DNA of 64,000 nucleotides from Symbiodinium natans (GCA_905221605.1 CAJNDS010002797.1:203501-267500); one strand, 5' to 3'; counted from the first letter of the stretch, positions 43,031 to 55,830 are shown. The notes: generated by a model from the letters alone, not told the origin. Numbers and translations are program-made.

Positions 43031-46000
43031 ATGATTATCCGCAGGAGGCTGTGGGCTTCTCAAGGCATGGAGCGCAAATGCCAGCTCTTCATCACAAAAT
43101 CTCACTTCTTGAGAGATACTGTGGTGAAGCAGCTTGAGTTGGTTGATGTCTCAGTCAGTGTCGTGCTTGGCCAACACGACTGGCCTGCAAGGGGTAGCGT
43201 CGTGTGCCTCACTTGGAATCAGCTCGTTGCGCACTTCAACGTGTCCCCAACTGCTGGCTGCATTGGGTTTAGAGAGTTCCAGCGGCACATTTACCCGAGA
43301 CTCCTTGGACTGAGTTTACTTGCGGCTTGCGCCCTTTTGACCACTGGCATTGGAATGGTTTGAGCCTTGAAGAGTACCTCAAGACGCAAGTCAGTGGACA
43401 AGGTGTGCAACTGACACCTGCTGACCGTCGGGCCATTCACTGTGCGTTTACATGCGTTTACCAGATACACAATCATCAAGGAGGAGATGTGCAGAAGAGA
43501 TGAAGTTGACGTGGCACTTGAGCTGCGAGAGCGCATGCGTGGTGTTGGTCGTGTGGATGAGGTTTATGTGGATGAAGTTCAAGATTTCGCCCCTACTGAG
43601 CTGGCAGCGTTGCTGGACATCTGCGGAGACAGGGATGGTCTTACGGTCGCTGGGGACACGTGCCAAACAATCAACCCAGGAAGTGCGTTCTGCTTTCAGG
43701 ACATCATTCGAGCACACGACAAGGTTTTGGAGGTGCGAGGACCCAGTTCATCCAAATTCCTGAGGTGCAAGGTTTTCTTCCAAACGCGGTTTTGTCATTG
43801 AGCCTCTTTTCAAGTGTCGTTGCCCCAAGCCAACGTCCGGAGCTCGCTGTCCATTCAACAGTCCGAACTAGTCTGGGTGGAGGCTTGAAGACAAGGAGAT
43901 GCCTGAACTTGCCGTGTGCTCGATATTAGAGTAGCCATGCAGCAGATTGTTCTTTCAGCAAGGTCAAACGATTTATATGCTTAAGGTTCTCGACCTTCGC
44001 CGGGATGAGCAAGTCATTTGCACGTCTCAAGCCGTTAACTAGCTGAAAAAAGACTGCGCGACGAACAGCAGGTATTTTCCAAACACTAGCTGCCGCTCTG
44101 ACAGTATAGGCTGCAAATCTCCGAGTGACAGGACAAGAGGAACAAGAACAAGAGGATGATCTAAAGCCTCGCAGTGGAAGCCTCCATGTCCTGCGATACA
44201 ACTATCGATGTGCACCTGGCATTCGAGCTCTGGCCAATTCGATCACTGGACTTCTATTCAGTCGGTTTCCTCATGCTGCAGATCACATTCAGGAGACAGC
44301 TGGTATGCATCCCTGCTAGGTGCCTCGTGTACTGTGGGCCCATAGAGCCTCGTCCTCAGGAGACAGATGATGAAGTCAAGGCTCGTGTTCGACCGCTTGT
44401 CCTAGAGACCAGCCGCCCAGCAGTGGCCATTGCCGGAAGCCGTGTCAGCAGTCAGATAAGCAGGATGCTGAGGATCTTTTCTATATATTTGCTCTATCGC
44501 CCGAAAAACCTAAGCCTGGTGTTGTCGGGGTTCCAAGTTTGGGTTCTTCCTTTGCCTTCCTTTGGCCAGGAAGTGGAAGCTTGCAGTTGGGCTGGGCCAT
44601 CGACGCCAGCTCTACGGCCATTCTGGTGCCCTTGATACATGAGGGCATGTGTGATTCGAGGTGTTCACCTGAACACAAAGAACTGGAATCTAGCTTCATT
44701 ACGGGATCTCCATTCTGAATGAAGAGCGGCACAGAGATCATGCCATCGCTTCTTCACTTCTCAGGACGTATATCGATAATGCAGGGGCCATGGCAGGGAT
44801 CAACCTAGTCCTTGATTAATCCGTAGAAAATGGGACCCCGGTGCTCGTGTTTAATCTCAATACGCACCTTGTATCTTAAATCTGCAGAGATGATGCCGTG
44901 TTCCTCGATGAGTGGGGACATCATTGGCTGTGCGGGCTCCGTCAGGATGTGTTTCGCCACGGCAATGGATTCCAAGCGCTGAGCACCCTTAGTGATGACT
45001 CGATCTTGTTGTGAATCTCATGTCAGCTGGTATTTCTTTCCTAATTGTCCAAGTAAGACAACTGGGCTGTCGGTTTATCAATACCGTCCTTTTCAAAGTC
45101 AGTGCCACATCTTGCATCGAGCAAGGCCGCCATGTGCGGCAACTGAGGGGGTACATACACATCCCCAAGACCCTTCCCATTCGAGCAGCAAGTCCTCACT
45201 TGATGTGGTGATGTAGTGTTTCGGCCTTTGCCATCCGCCGTTTCAGGTCAGCTGTTACATGCAAACATGCCGCCTCCATTCTATGCCTTTTGCAGCTCCA
45301 TCTCGGTTGGGCATATGGCTTCTTCACACTTTCACGGTCGGATGCCCTTTCATGTTTGCTTCGGTCTCTTTCTCAGTGCTGCTCCTTTCTGTCGGCCACT
45401 GCACCTGTCGAATGTCGATTCGCCAGAAGCACCATTTACCAGTAGTGGTCGGTCTGTTGACGAGAACATAGAGACTACTGTATGGTAAATATTCTACTGA
45501 CAAGTGGGTGATCAGTAGTCATGAGTGGGAGAAGTTACCACACAGCATAATTAAACCTTCCCCAAAACATCAAACACTTGGAGCCCCGGAACCCAGCAAT
45601 AGGGTATCGCTTGCCAGGTGCCTGCTGACGCCACAAGAGAGCCCTTGGGATGCAAGAGGACATGTCGTACTGCCGCAGCTGAGGTTACGTGCGGTTGTGC
45701 GTAGTGATGAATGGGAGTTTGTCACGCCCCTTCCCCTTCACTACATAAGAGCTGCTACCCGGCTCTGTAGAAGGAGTTTGGAGGTCCCTGTTTAGGCCTC
45801 AACCCGATTTTAGTCGGAAGCAGCCACGGCCATACAAGCAAACCAGGCAATTGCGTGCTGATGGATGCCAAGCAACGATCCTGACAGTTGCCGAGGCTGA
45901 CTACGTGGGGTTCAGCTTGTATGGGGGATGAAGCTGGGTCAGATGGGGGCATTGTATAAAGTGGATACAGGGTTCAAGGAAGCTCACCACTTTTGGCGCT

Positions 46001-46812
46001 TGAGGCTTTCAAGCTTGGGCTGGTATTGCAAGACCATGCCCATGGCAGGAGTGGCTTCAGTGCTTTGGAGCATCAGTTGTACAGGGGCAGCTTTCATGGG
46101 TTTAGGATGGTTAGGGCACAGGGCTCAGGGTTTAGCCCAGTAGATCTAGCAGGCGAAGGGCCTGGAGTTTGACCTGGTCATCGCCGTGCAGCTCCTTGGG
46201 AAATCTTCCCACCAGTGGGCCATCGGTTCTTTGGCAGATGACAGCTCAGAGGGCTCTCAGCTTGCGATGTTTGCGGCGTCGTCACAGGATGGCGACATGT
46301 TTTTGCAGCACAGCAACACCTGCTACCAGATGATTCCAGCCATTCATGAGTTCAAGGTCCTGTTTACAGCCCTGACACGCGCCAAGTTTGGTTGCGCCAT
46401 CTTGGAGGTGGACGCTGGGCGTAGTGCGTGGAAGCCTCTGCTGTCTCTCTGGTGCAAGGAAGGAGCTGTTGAGCACATAGCAAGCATGGCGGACTATGTT
46501 CGACGGGTTGCTTCGGGAGAGAAGAATACGCACGACTTGGCCTTGGACTTTCCAGAGGCAAGCCCGGTGGCAGATTCCAGCTCCTCCGCTGATGCAGGCG
46601 GTGACGTCAGTTTACCTGAGTATGTGGCCTGGTCAGAGGCTGAGCTGGAGTGCAGGAAAGGCAGAGACCATCGTCAACCAAGAGTGTTGCTCCGAGCTGA
46701 ATTGGCAAGAATTGGCGATGTGGACTTCCAGCTAAACTTGGGATTCTGCTGCTTGGTTCGTGATGTGAGTGATCGTTCCTGGTATGCTCTCCTGTGTTGT
46801 AGGCAAAATTAG
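43031..46812 (+). CDS. UvrD/TRANK1-like SF1 helicase, C-terminal exons (interrupted)
   Basis: Helicase motifs appear in order on the plus strand but in changing frames. 43070-43310: KCQLFITKSHFLRDTVV and FREFQRHIYPRL. 43350-43440: LSLEEYLKTQVSGQG. About 43460-43730: RRDEVDVALELRERM, Walker B in VYVDEVQDF (DEVQD 43571-43585) and GLTVAGDTCQTINPG (motif III). About 44150-44310: LRYNYRCAPGIRALANSI (motif IV region). 46153-46812: AKGLEFDLVIAV (motif V) and LFTALTRAKFGCAILE (motif VI). This order and the DEVQD/GDT-QTI wording fit the TRANK1-like branch of UvrD helicases. The Walker A exon was not found. Changes of frame may be introns (an acceptor AG at 46151-46152 fits) or decay; 43310-43470 needs either very short introns or frameshifts. 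Confidence 0.6.
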
Positions 46813-46876
46813 GCAAACAACCGAGCATGCTACACGAAGCTAGACTCAGCTAGACTAAGGCGCAGCACCTGACTTT

Positions 46877-48385
46877 GTGTGGCAGAGGCCGGTGACACGT
46901 TCAACTGCAGCTTCATCTGCAGCACCACCGACCAGGGATGTCAGAAGCACATCCCCCTGCCTCGAAAGTAATGAAGTTCTTACCGGAGCGGATGTGCCAG
47001 CCTTGATCACCTTCATGCGCCAGCACTTTCAACATAAAGTTCTGGAGGACTTAAGGATTCCTTTGCAGGAGCAGCAGGGGCAAGCTCTGCAGCTTCTGAT
47101 GCATGCGTTGGACAGTCCCCTCGATCGCACGGAGATCTTCAAGGAGGCCTTGCAAGTGGCCCGACGTGGTCTGCTTCTGGCTGACATGGTTCTTCAAGTG
47201 CAGCTTCGAAACGGTGGGAGGAGGCTCCCCGACAACTCTGGAGTCCCGTGGAGTCCCGTGGATTCTTCCGCCTTTCCGGAACAATGGAGAATGCAGGCAG
47301 TCATCCTGCAGGAGGCATCCAGGCCACAGAGGAGTCCACTGTGCAAGCTCCGGAAGATCATGCTGTGGGTAAGCATCTTCTCCTTTCTTGCAGACACAAC
47401 GTTCATGTATGGCCATGTTAGCCTGGTTGCAGAAAGGGTCGTGGAACATGCTTCAGCACGGTATGCTTTGCAACAAGTCCTCGTGCGATCGAAGGCTGGG
47501 TACAAGCTAGCAACTGCCGTGCCGAAGGTGTACCTGGGAATGTGCAGGTCTGAGCTGGAGGAGTGGGCGAGGCTGATGTCCTTGAAGGCAAAGCGTGAGC
47601 AGTGGCAGGAGTGGCATTTGCACTGGCATGCGTGTGCAGATGTGATCTACTGTTCTGCAAGGGCTGCGCTGGCGGTGAATGGCTTGGTACATTGCAGCTC
47701 CCTGCAGAATCAGACGATTCTAGGTCAGCCCCCTCAACCAGAGATCGAGGAGAGACGGCAACGACTGCCGCGGTGGAAGTGCTTCGTGCTGAAGCTTTTG
47801 ACCAGAGCTGCGCTTCTGTCGTTCTCACGGAGAGCTCGGCCGCCGCTTGTCCACCTGCAGCCTCTTCGGGCAGAGCTTCGGAAGCCGCTGTGGCAAATGT
47901 CTCCGTCGGATTTCCGCTTGCTCACGCAACGTGCGGACCATGTCCTGGAAGCGGCTGAGGCGGTTCTTCAGCGGCAGCTCAGGCAAGCTCACCAGCGCTA
48001 CACACAATGCTCCGAGGCCGGGCGTGCGTTTCTTTTCGCTGACGACACCTTCCACGCCACCCAAGCGCTGTCGGAGGCCATGGCGGCGGTTCAAGAGATT
48101 CTGAGTTTGAGCAGGGAGTATCCGGTACTCTTGCGACCAAATGGGCTCCTGAAGTCGGACATCGAAGCATTGCAACGTACAGTCCATGCAACTTCGCATG
48201 TGTCTTTGGCGACAGGTCCTGGATGCATGGGGCTATTTAGGAGTGCGGCTTTGTGCTGGATTTACTTGGCAACTGGTACAGGGAGAGACGTTTCGGCGGT
48301 AGAGTCTTGGCATCAGGCAGAGAAGGCCCTGGCAGAAACGTCAGATGCCTTTGGGGCTGCAGTGTGCGCGGCGCAGGCTCGTTAG
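46877..48385 (+). CDS. long open exon, likely C-terminal part of the helicase gene
   Basis: 502 codons open to TAG at 48383-48385; begins just after a possible acceptor (TGTGGCAG near 46883), without its own ATG. The product is helical and rich in Leu, Arg and Glu with no recognised domain; the stretch LSKAMA-like helices resemble linker or TPR-type helices only loosely. Same strand, 65 nt behind the end of the motif VI exon, so it may be the C-terminus of that gene or a separate one. Confidence 0.45.
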   Translation: MWQRPVTRSTAASSAAPPTRDVRSTSPCLESNEVLTGADVPALITFMRQHFQHKVLEDLRIPLQEQQGQALQLLMHALDSPLDRTEIFKEALQVARRGLLLADMVLQVQLRNGGRRLPDNSGVPWSPVDSSAFPEQWRMQAVILQEASRPQRSPLCKLRKIMLWVSIFSFLADTTFMYGHVSLVAERVVEHASARYALQQVLVRSKAGYKLATAVPKVYLGMCRSELEEWARLMSLKAKREQWQEWHLHWHACADVIYCSARAALAVNGLVHCSSLQNQTILGQPPQPEIEERRQRLPRWKCFVLKLLTRAALLSFSRRARPPLVHLQPLRAELRKPLWQMSPSDFRLLTQRADHVLEAAEAVLQRQLRQAHQRYTQCSEAGRAFLFADDTFHATQALSEAMAAVQEILSLSREYPVLLRPNGLLKSDIEALQRTVHATSHVSLATGPGCMGLFRSAALCWIYLATGTGRDVSAVESWHQAEKALAETSDAFGAAVCAAQAR

Positions 48386-51300
48386 TAGATGGCACGATGC
48401 GTTCTTACACCTGAGTCGCAGCGGCAACAGAAGCAAGCGTGCTTCAGCACTCCTCTTCTTGTCTGCTGCTGCGCAGGCCCTGTACTGAAGCGCCGGGCAG
48501 TTTTTGTTTCTATACGGATGTCTTTGGTCAGCAAAGCGAGAAAAGGCACAAAGATCTCAGACAGTGGCCTGCAAGCACTGGGGAAGGATGGAGAGGTGGA
48601 AGGGTGGGGTGCTGAAGAATCTAAAGCTGGTTATTGGCTATAGGCTACCCCGCACTTACTCACGGCCGCGGCAACTACAGGTGAGACGCTACAAGCTCTG
48701 AATCGCTTGATTCAGGATAGGTTCATGAACGGAACATCCTCTTGATGTACTTACATTGATGCATGCCGATGTCCTGTTCGTATGCTGGTGGCGGTTCATG
48801 TCCTTCCACACAAGAGGAGGGCCTGATCGGCCTGCAGTCAAATTCTGCCCACTTTGTGTCATGGCTCTCAAGGTCATCCTAGGAAGCTGAGCGTCGGGTT
48901 TTAGGGTTTAGGGTTGAGGGCCTACATGGTGTGCTGGCTATGCTTGGAGCATGCTTTGATCTCGGGTTTGTGGTTGGCAGGTCCAGCAATCAACCAAACA
49001 TCGACAAGCCAACTCGCGCGCACACCTTCTGTTCGCATCCGAGAGTGTCGATGCTGGTTTTTTTTCGGACCCAGTGCCGGAAAACAATCCCGGATACAAA
49101 AAACTTACAAGCAACACGATAACAGGATAGGGCGTTCTGGGAGTCCATGCTTTTGAGACAGGCTCCGTTTCGTGGCCTGCGGGCTGTGGACTCCTCCCAG
49201 TCCACTTCTTTGCAGCTGGGTTTTCTGAGCGCCCGACAGAGCACCCTTCTACTAGCATCATCTTGTATGGTAGGCTGGCGGCAGGCTGGAGGCAGGTTGG
49301 AGCGAAACCGTGTACGTAGGGTGTCAGATGTTCCCTAGAAACTAGAAACTTTGCTCGGAGCACTTTCTTTCACACCACAGAGAGATTTCCACCAACGGCG
49401 CTACCTCCCTGGCACATCAGCCATGCTGCGTTGTGTGAGGGCGATAAGTGCTGGTTAGGGTCGAATGCCAAGTTTTAAGATTTTTGAGCCTGGGACTAAA
49501 CTCGGTCTTGTCGGTCAGGGCATGCCGCATCGGTCAAGCTCAACTTTGCTCGTCGCGTGCTGCTGCGCCCAAGTGGTGCAGACAATATTGTCAAAGCCTT
49601 CCGAGCAACATGGCACCCAACGTTTGCAGCGGGTCAGGTCACGAGCAGTCATGACACGCATAGGGTGCATATGAAGCTCGAAAGAGCAGATTGTTGTGCG
49701 TCAAGTGAAGTCTTAACGTTTCGGCAAATATCTTCGCAGCCGCTTGACAGCACTGGCACCATGAGAGAACATGATTTAGACGCCGTATGTATGCGATATG
49801 CCAGAACAGCGTTTGTGTTCAGTCATCCGTATCAACTATACACCTTTGCATCATCCAGTTTCCACATCTGGCAAGCTCGTTCAAAGCCTCGAGCTGAAAT
49901 ATGCCGCGGCTCAGTGCTTGAGCATGCGTGGTCGCCGCCTTTGAGGAATTGAGCTGCTTTGGTGCGCGGCACGCCATTTCATGTCAGCCTTCTGTGATTT
50001 GTGGGCAGTGCTGAGGATCTTCAGATCAGGTTGCCACAAAATTGCCGGCACGGACCCAATCCACGGGACAGGAGCGGTAGTTGCATTTTTCACTCTCGGG
50101 TTCTGCTTTGTCTGCACAGGCAGATGCCTTCGAGCCATTAGTCGCTTCTTGACAGAGTTTGCCAGGAGTGGCTGTGGGCTCGTTCGCGTTTGGAAGAGTG
50201 TGAGGTCGCTCGCACTTTGCTCGGTGGTTCGAGGAAAGAGAACACACACACACACAGACACATGCTCTTGTTCAAGAGTTGCAAGAGTATCCGTGTGGGT
50301 TTGCCGAGGCTGGATCCGTGTTGGGCCCTGGCCACGGATTCATTTAAATGGCGTAAACATCTTGCAAGTATGCAGCCTGGTGAGATGCACAGATCGTTTG
50401 GCTGAAGGCCCCGTGGACTTGTGGCAAGATGGCGACCAGAGCATCTTGTGCTGGTGAGCTCAGGGGGAAATGACTAGTGAAGGCGTTGCAGGTTGCTGTC
50501 AAAGACCTCAAGCTGCTTCGTGCCGTGTGTTGTCAACTGCAAGAAGAAGATCCTGCAAGTTCGCAGGTACAAGGCTTCTTGTTCTTCTTTGAGTCGGAAG
50601 AGCCACTGCACGTTGTCTATGCGTCTGGACCTTGTGTCACATGCACATGGTTAACCGTCGGCCCTGCCGCGCCCTAGTGGGGCTTTGTGTTAAGTGGCAT
50701 TGCAGGTTGCAGCTTGGCAGATTCATCTAGTTGAAGTCCTGACGCTGCATGCCCTCAATCCCAATCTTTGAGTGATGAACTTCCAAGCACAATTTACTGG
50801 GGGCATGCACGCATGTTGTTCGCGATCTTTTGGCATAGCTCATGTGGCAGACAGGTTGAGCCTGTCGTCAATCGTGTCTGTTTCCGGGGCAAGCCACGAG
50901 GCGCGTATTGTCATGAGACCTGTCATCTTGCTACATCCACGTGTTGTATGTATTCTCATGAGCAGGTTTCTGCAGGGTGGGCTTTCCAGCGCTTCTTGGC
51001 ACATGTCCCAAGCATTTGGGGCCAATGTGAAGGAGCCTTGCCTTTTTCTTCAAGCGGTTGTTGGAGGCCGATCTGAGGCATCTGAGCTGGGGGCATAGGG
51101 AGGGGCATGGGTGAAGGCTCTTCGGCTTCTAAACCTTAAGCCCAAACCCTAGACCCTGAGCTCGCCCCAGCAGCTGATCTCGGCAATCGGTACATTGTGA
51201 AGAGTCGCTCACCAGCTTCTCGAACCCGGCGTTCGCCGATCGCCTCCCATCCTCACGAAACCTCCCCCGCCTTCAGGCCGTCCGCCTTCGCTTCGCCGAC

Positions 51301-52008
51301 AGTGAAGAGGCTTTGCGCTGGCAGGAGCGCTTGGAGGCAGTCTGCATCTGTGGGTGTGGGTTAGAGCACATGTTCTGTTCTTGTTGCTGAATCACAGGGA
51401 GCAGGCAGGCTGAGATGTGAGGGTCGTTGTAGTTGAGTTTTTTCGAGCCACTTGTATTGCTCGACGATGCGATTCGCATCGCATCCTGTTGCGCTTTTCT
51501 GTTCCACACGTCGAGGCTGCCAAAGAGTCTGCAAAGACGCCGCAGCCGGAGTTTTTCGTGCCTCCAGCTCAGGATCGCGAAACCTCTTATAGGGTTCTTA
51601 AGGGGGGGGGGGTTGAAGGGGGGTATACAACCCAAGGTTCCCTAACACTCCCTACTGCTCCCAAAGGCTCCCTAAGCTTTTTTAAGGTTCCCTAGGTACC
51701 TACCCCCATGAACCCCCCTTCCTTCAGAATCCTATAAACCTAGCGCAGCGAGCCCTTCATTTCTACGTAGTGTTTGCGATACTGACAAGCATCACGTCTG
51801 CGTTATGCAATCACTGTGATATCTGTGAGACAACATCCGGCTTTTAGGTACGGAAGATTATGCAATTGTTTCCAAATCCCCAGCTTTCGTTTCCGGGCCT
51901 TGCCCTGTCAAGTTTACGTTCTTTGATTCTTTGATATGAGGGTTGTTCAAAACCCCCCTTGTCTTCGAGTTATACTGGGGCGACCATCAGATGATGGAAA
52001 TGAGGGTC

Positions 52009-52170
52009 CGCGAAAGTCCGCGATGGGCCCGCGAAAGACAAATCACGCTTTCGTGAAGTTTTGTGTTAGTACTGTTTGTGCTGAAACTAATACGGGTGTA
52101 AAATATGCTCCGCGAAAGTCCGCGATGGGCCCGCGAAAGACAAATTTTGCTTTTCGTGAAGAATGGTCGT
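52009..52170 (+). repeat. duplicated CCGCGAAAG-rich segment
   Basis: A segment of about 35 bp beginning TCCGCGAAAGTCCGCGATGG and ending GACAAAT occurs at about 52009-52043 and 52108-52145; CGCGAAAG itself occurs twice in each. Both copies are followed by CTTTTCGTGAAG-like sequence. Confidence 0.75.
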
Positions 52171-53679
52171 TTTGCCGTGAAGCAATTTCGAACAACCGTC
52201 ATATGTAAAGTTTTGCATGGGTAGCCCAAACGTGCACGCCCAGGCCGACGGCCCGCCTGTGGCAGGTGCTAGAGGCTGCTTCGGTCAGCTTTGGGGCCAA
52301 AAGTACAAAGTTCTCAAAGTTCCAGGTGCTGGGATACATTCAGGGCTTTGTGAAGGCTTCTGGCCTCGCCTCTTACGCGGCTCAAGGTGTGGAAGAGGGA
52401 GGCTGAAACTACGAAGCGAGTCACAGTCTCCAAGTTGTACCGCTCTTATCATGTCTTTCCATGTCTAACAAGCACTGAGCACTTTTTGTTCACATCTGAA
52501 TTGCAGACGCTTGGGGCAGCAGCATCCCCGAAGGCAAAGTAAACAAAAAGACTGAGGCATCAAGAGCTGTCACAATGGTCGCCCTGCTCAGATTGGGTTG
52601 CTTTTTGTTGTGAGGAGTTGATGTCACAACAGTGGTTGGATCCATGGCCGAGGATTTTTCCAGCTCAAGCGTTGCTACTCCAGACATGGTGGCGGCAGTG
52701 TTTGCGGCGGCCTTAGAACAAGTGCCTACTCTGGCCATGTCCGCAGCTGCTCAGTTCAGGTCGAGCCGCCTGCATCTCTTCCTGCACCGAGCCTGCCGGG
52801 CAAGAGCCCCGTGTTCATCGTGTTCATCGTGTTCTTGCCTTGCTTGAGTCTGGACTTGCTAAGCTGCTACGCCTTCACTGGCCAAGGCAAGCGACAGAAA
52901 AGGTGGGGGCTTTCTTGGGCTCGGTTGTTTGAGCTGGAGAAGCTGCAGAGCGTGTGCGCTGCAAACAAACGTTGAGAGACCACTTGCAACTGTGTTGCCT
53001 TGCAAGGTGCAGGGATGGTTCTGGCTTCTCTTGCCGCCCTTCATCTCTCACGTGCTGTACAGACTCTGAAAAGCAAGCGTTTGCTCTGGGCCGAGCTGGC
53101 AAGTTGTCGACCACTCTGACCTCCAAAGATGCTGAGAGGTCCCAAACATATGTCATATGCCAGGCTTTTCGAAGCTTGTCACGTTGGCGTCCCCTACAAG
53201 GCATGCACGGCATGCCCTGATTCCTGCGAGCAGCAAAGAAAGCGACTCTGCTACCCATCTAGGCTTGGAGGGCCTCCTGCACTGCCGGGGGCGCCGCTAT
53301 CGAAACTCGATGCTGAAGGCCAGGGGAGATGCCCCATGCAAAAACGCACACTTTTTTTTAAATAATAAAATAGGAATGGGAGATTGTGGCTGCAAGGTGC
53401 TCCTTCATGCGTGGCTACGTGCTGTGGCCTCCTCGGCCTCAGGGCAAGGCAAGGCCCCCATGAATCAGCTGAAGTCCATCCCATGCATCCCATGAAGCCA
53501 TGAAGTGCATCAGGCCCCCGTGTCACTGGGGACTCGAAGTTCCTTACTTTTCAGGCGCCGGCTTGGGGTTAACAGCAGTTTCGGCAGAAACCCCTCTCAA
53601 GAGAGCCAGCTGAAGAGGTGCCAGTGCAGTCCGCTGCCTGGAACGCCCAGCACCTAGTCTTTTTTTGAGGAATGTGTCT

Positions 53680-53900
53680 GCATATATATATATATATACA
53701 TATATATATACATATATATATATATGCATATACACATATATATATATATATGTATGTATACAAATGTGACTGTTGTTATATGTATATAAGATTATATATT
53801 TTTGTAGTGTATTGTGTTGTGTTGTGTTGTGCTGTGTTGTGTTGTGTTGTCTTGTATTGTATTGTATCGTTTCGTATCGTATTGTATTGTATGAAAGGAT
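53680..53900 (+). repeat. AT dinucleotide and TGTGT pentanucleotide microsatellites
   Basis: 53683-53760 is mostly (TA)n with CA interruptions; 53805-53890 is (TTGTG)n grading into TTGTA. Poly-Tyr/Ile frames over it are not genes. Confidence 0.9.
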
Positions 53901-54746
53901 ATAATTTTGTATATTTATGTATAAATAAATACACATAAAAAGAAATATAAATACTCAATAATACTCACAAAAGTAAACAAGCACAACATGTATGTATTTA
54001 GGTTTTTGTCGCAGAGGGTTCAGAGCGGAGAGCGAGAGAGAGAAGGCCTGGCGCCGTGCCACTGCGGCGGCGGCCCTCCAGCGACGCCAGGCGACGTGGT
54101 GTCGTGCCACTTCCCAAAACAAGTTCTTCTGAAAAATTGGGGGCCCTTCCGACTAAAACCCTTTAAGACCCCCTTCTCTCTGCTCTCCAGGATGCGTTGG
54201 ATACGGTGTTGAACACGAACCTGGAGCTTGTGCAGGACTCTGTCAAGCTTAGACTCCTACTTAGAGTAGAACCTAGCGGTGCAACACCAGGGAAGGGGCT
54301 CAGCCGTGCACAGATATGAGAAGCATTGAACGACATTGAGCCGTTGTATGCAGGATTGCCAGGAGATAGCCGTCAAAGTTGCTCTGCAGCGCTTGGTTGC
54401 GGCGGCGGCGTGCTGAGAGGAGCCAGGTTTTCTGACTTGTCAGCATGGATGTGTGGGTGATGTGGGCAGGATGCTTCCCCTAAGGTTGGCCGTGCCCGAT
54501 GCAGGCTGAAGGCAGGAAGTGCTGAATCACTGAAGTCAAGTGATTCTTTGTTCGGGCCCTTCGATTCGCAAGCTTCACGAGGCTCAGGCGTACTTGGCGC
54601 TGTGCTTCCATCATGGCAGGATATCTGGCAGATCGCACCAAAAACCATACTTTGCTTGCTTCAGAGCTGCAGTGGAAGCCTTGGAGCCTTTTGAGTCATC
54701 TTGAGCCATTCTGCCGGGCTTGTTCCCTCTTGTCGTCGCTGCTTTT

Positions 54747-54748
54747 AG
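54747..54748 (+). promoter_or_regulatory. candidate trans-splice acceptor for eL13
   Basis: A pyrimidine-rich tract (TTCCCTCTTGTCGTCGCTGC, then TTTT) ends in AG 61 nt before the eL13 start codon. Dinoflagellate mRNAs receive the spliced leader at such sites. A second AG lies at 54799-54800. Confidence 0.45.
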
Positions 54749-54809
54749 GGTTCAGGGGCGAGTTTCGCTGATCAACTGGGTAGCCTGGGTAGCTAGGCAG
54801 GTTGGAGCC

Positions 54810-55466
54810 ATGGGTCACGGAGGAAACAACATCATCCCGAATGTGCACTTTCGCAAGGTCAATGGCTGTCAGGCCGGACGCAAGAACCGCGTGTTCATGC
54901 GCACGTGGTTGGACCAGGCTGGCCGCAAGAAGCGCCGATCCAATGCACGCAAGGCCAAGGCCGCCAAAGTGTTCCCGCGGCCGGCTGCCGGCCTGCTGCG
55001 GCCGGTGGTGCACCCTCCGACGCAGCGCTACAACATGAAGCTGCGGCTTGGCAAGGGCTTCACCTTGGACGAGCTTAAGGAGGCCAAGATCCCCAGGAAG
55101 TATGCCAAGACCATTGGCATCGCAATTGACCACCGCCGCAGGAACCGCTGCACGGAGAGCCTCCAGGCAAATGTCGAGCGCCTGAAGCTCTACATGTCCA
55201 AGCTCCTGCTCTTCCCAAAGAAGGCTGGTGCCAAGAAGGTCCGAAAGGGCGACACGCCGCGGTCGGAGCTGGAGAATGTGGCTCAGAACACGCTGAAGGA
55301 CATCATCCCGGTGCCCAAGCCCGAGAAGCGCACCCGCGCCCGCGCGATCACCTCCGAGGAGAAGGAGGCCTCGGCCTACAAGCAGCTCAAGAAGGCCCGG
55401 ACCAACAAGCACTACCTGGGTGAGCGCATGAAGAAGGCCAAGGACGCCGCCGCCAAGGAGACCTGA
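54810..55466 (+). CDS. RPL13: 60S ribosomal protein eL13 (L13)
   Basis: 218 residues, intronless, ATG at 54810 (MGHGGNNIIPNVHFRK). The frame is open 30 codons further up, but eL13 proteins begin with this short N-terminus. Recognisable family segments: HFRKVNGCQAGRKNRV, PRPAAGLLRPVVHPPTQRYN, GKGFTLDELKEAKIPRKYA, IAIDHRRRNRCTESLQANV, and a Lys-rich C-terminus. Length is normal for the family. Part of the large cytosolic ribosomal subunit. Strongly GC-biased third positions, as usual for highly expressed dinoflagellate genes. PSMA3 follows on the same strand. Confidence 0.97.
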   Translation: MGHGGNNIIPNVHFRKVNGCQAGRKNRVFMRTWLDQAGRKKRRSNARKAKAAKVFPRPAAGLLRPVVHPPTQRYNMKLRLGKGFTLDELKEAKIPRKYAKTIGIAIDHRRRNRCTESLQANVERLKLYMSKLLLFPKKAGAKKVRKGDTPRSELENVAQNTLKDIIPVPKPEKRTRARAITSEEKEASAYKQLKKARTNKHYLGERMKKAKDAAAKET

Positions 55467-55830
55467 GAACAGAGCTAGGGATGCCACGAGCGCCAACAAG
55501 AAGAACACTCGCCTCAGCAAAAATGGTGTGAAGAGCATCTGCTGCGTGGAAGTTGAGGTTTCGCAGTCAACGCATTGGCGATTAAAGTTAGCTAGACAGT
55601 GGACCGTTTGCCATGGTTGCCTTCCCTGTGGCCGCCACGCTGGCTCAAGAAGCTATCTATCATCATCAAGTCCTTCTTGTGAGAGCGGGGCATCTCAAAG
55701 ATGGCCCGGAGCCCAAACATCGGAGGGTGCTCAGCACATGGTGCCCTCATGTGCCCTCTACGGCAGATTAGTATGCTTTGTGTGTGACTTCGCAACCGTT
55801 GCCTCTGTCTTCCTTGAGACCAAGGCAGGG

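Larger units (their letters stand above)
48386..54700. other. sparse region: scattered candidate exons only
   Basis: No complete gene resolved. Possible exons: near 50490-50570 (VKDLKLLRAVCCQLQEED) and 54192-54240 (DALDTVLNTNLELVQDSVK, after CTCTCCAG). Telomere-like remnants: 48897-48917 (TTTAGGG orientation) and 51135-51160. Poly-G run at 51602-51611. Confidence 0.4.

Noticed and set aside
53544-53938. Tyr/Ile- and Cys/Val-rich open frames
   Set aside because: Frames over AT and TGTGT microsatellites.
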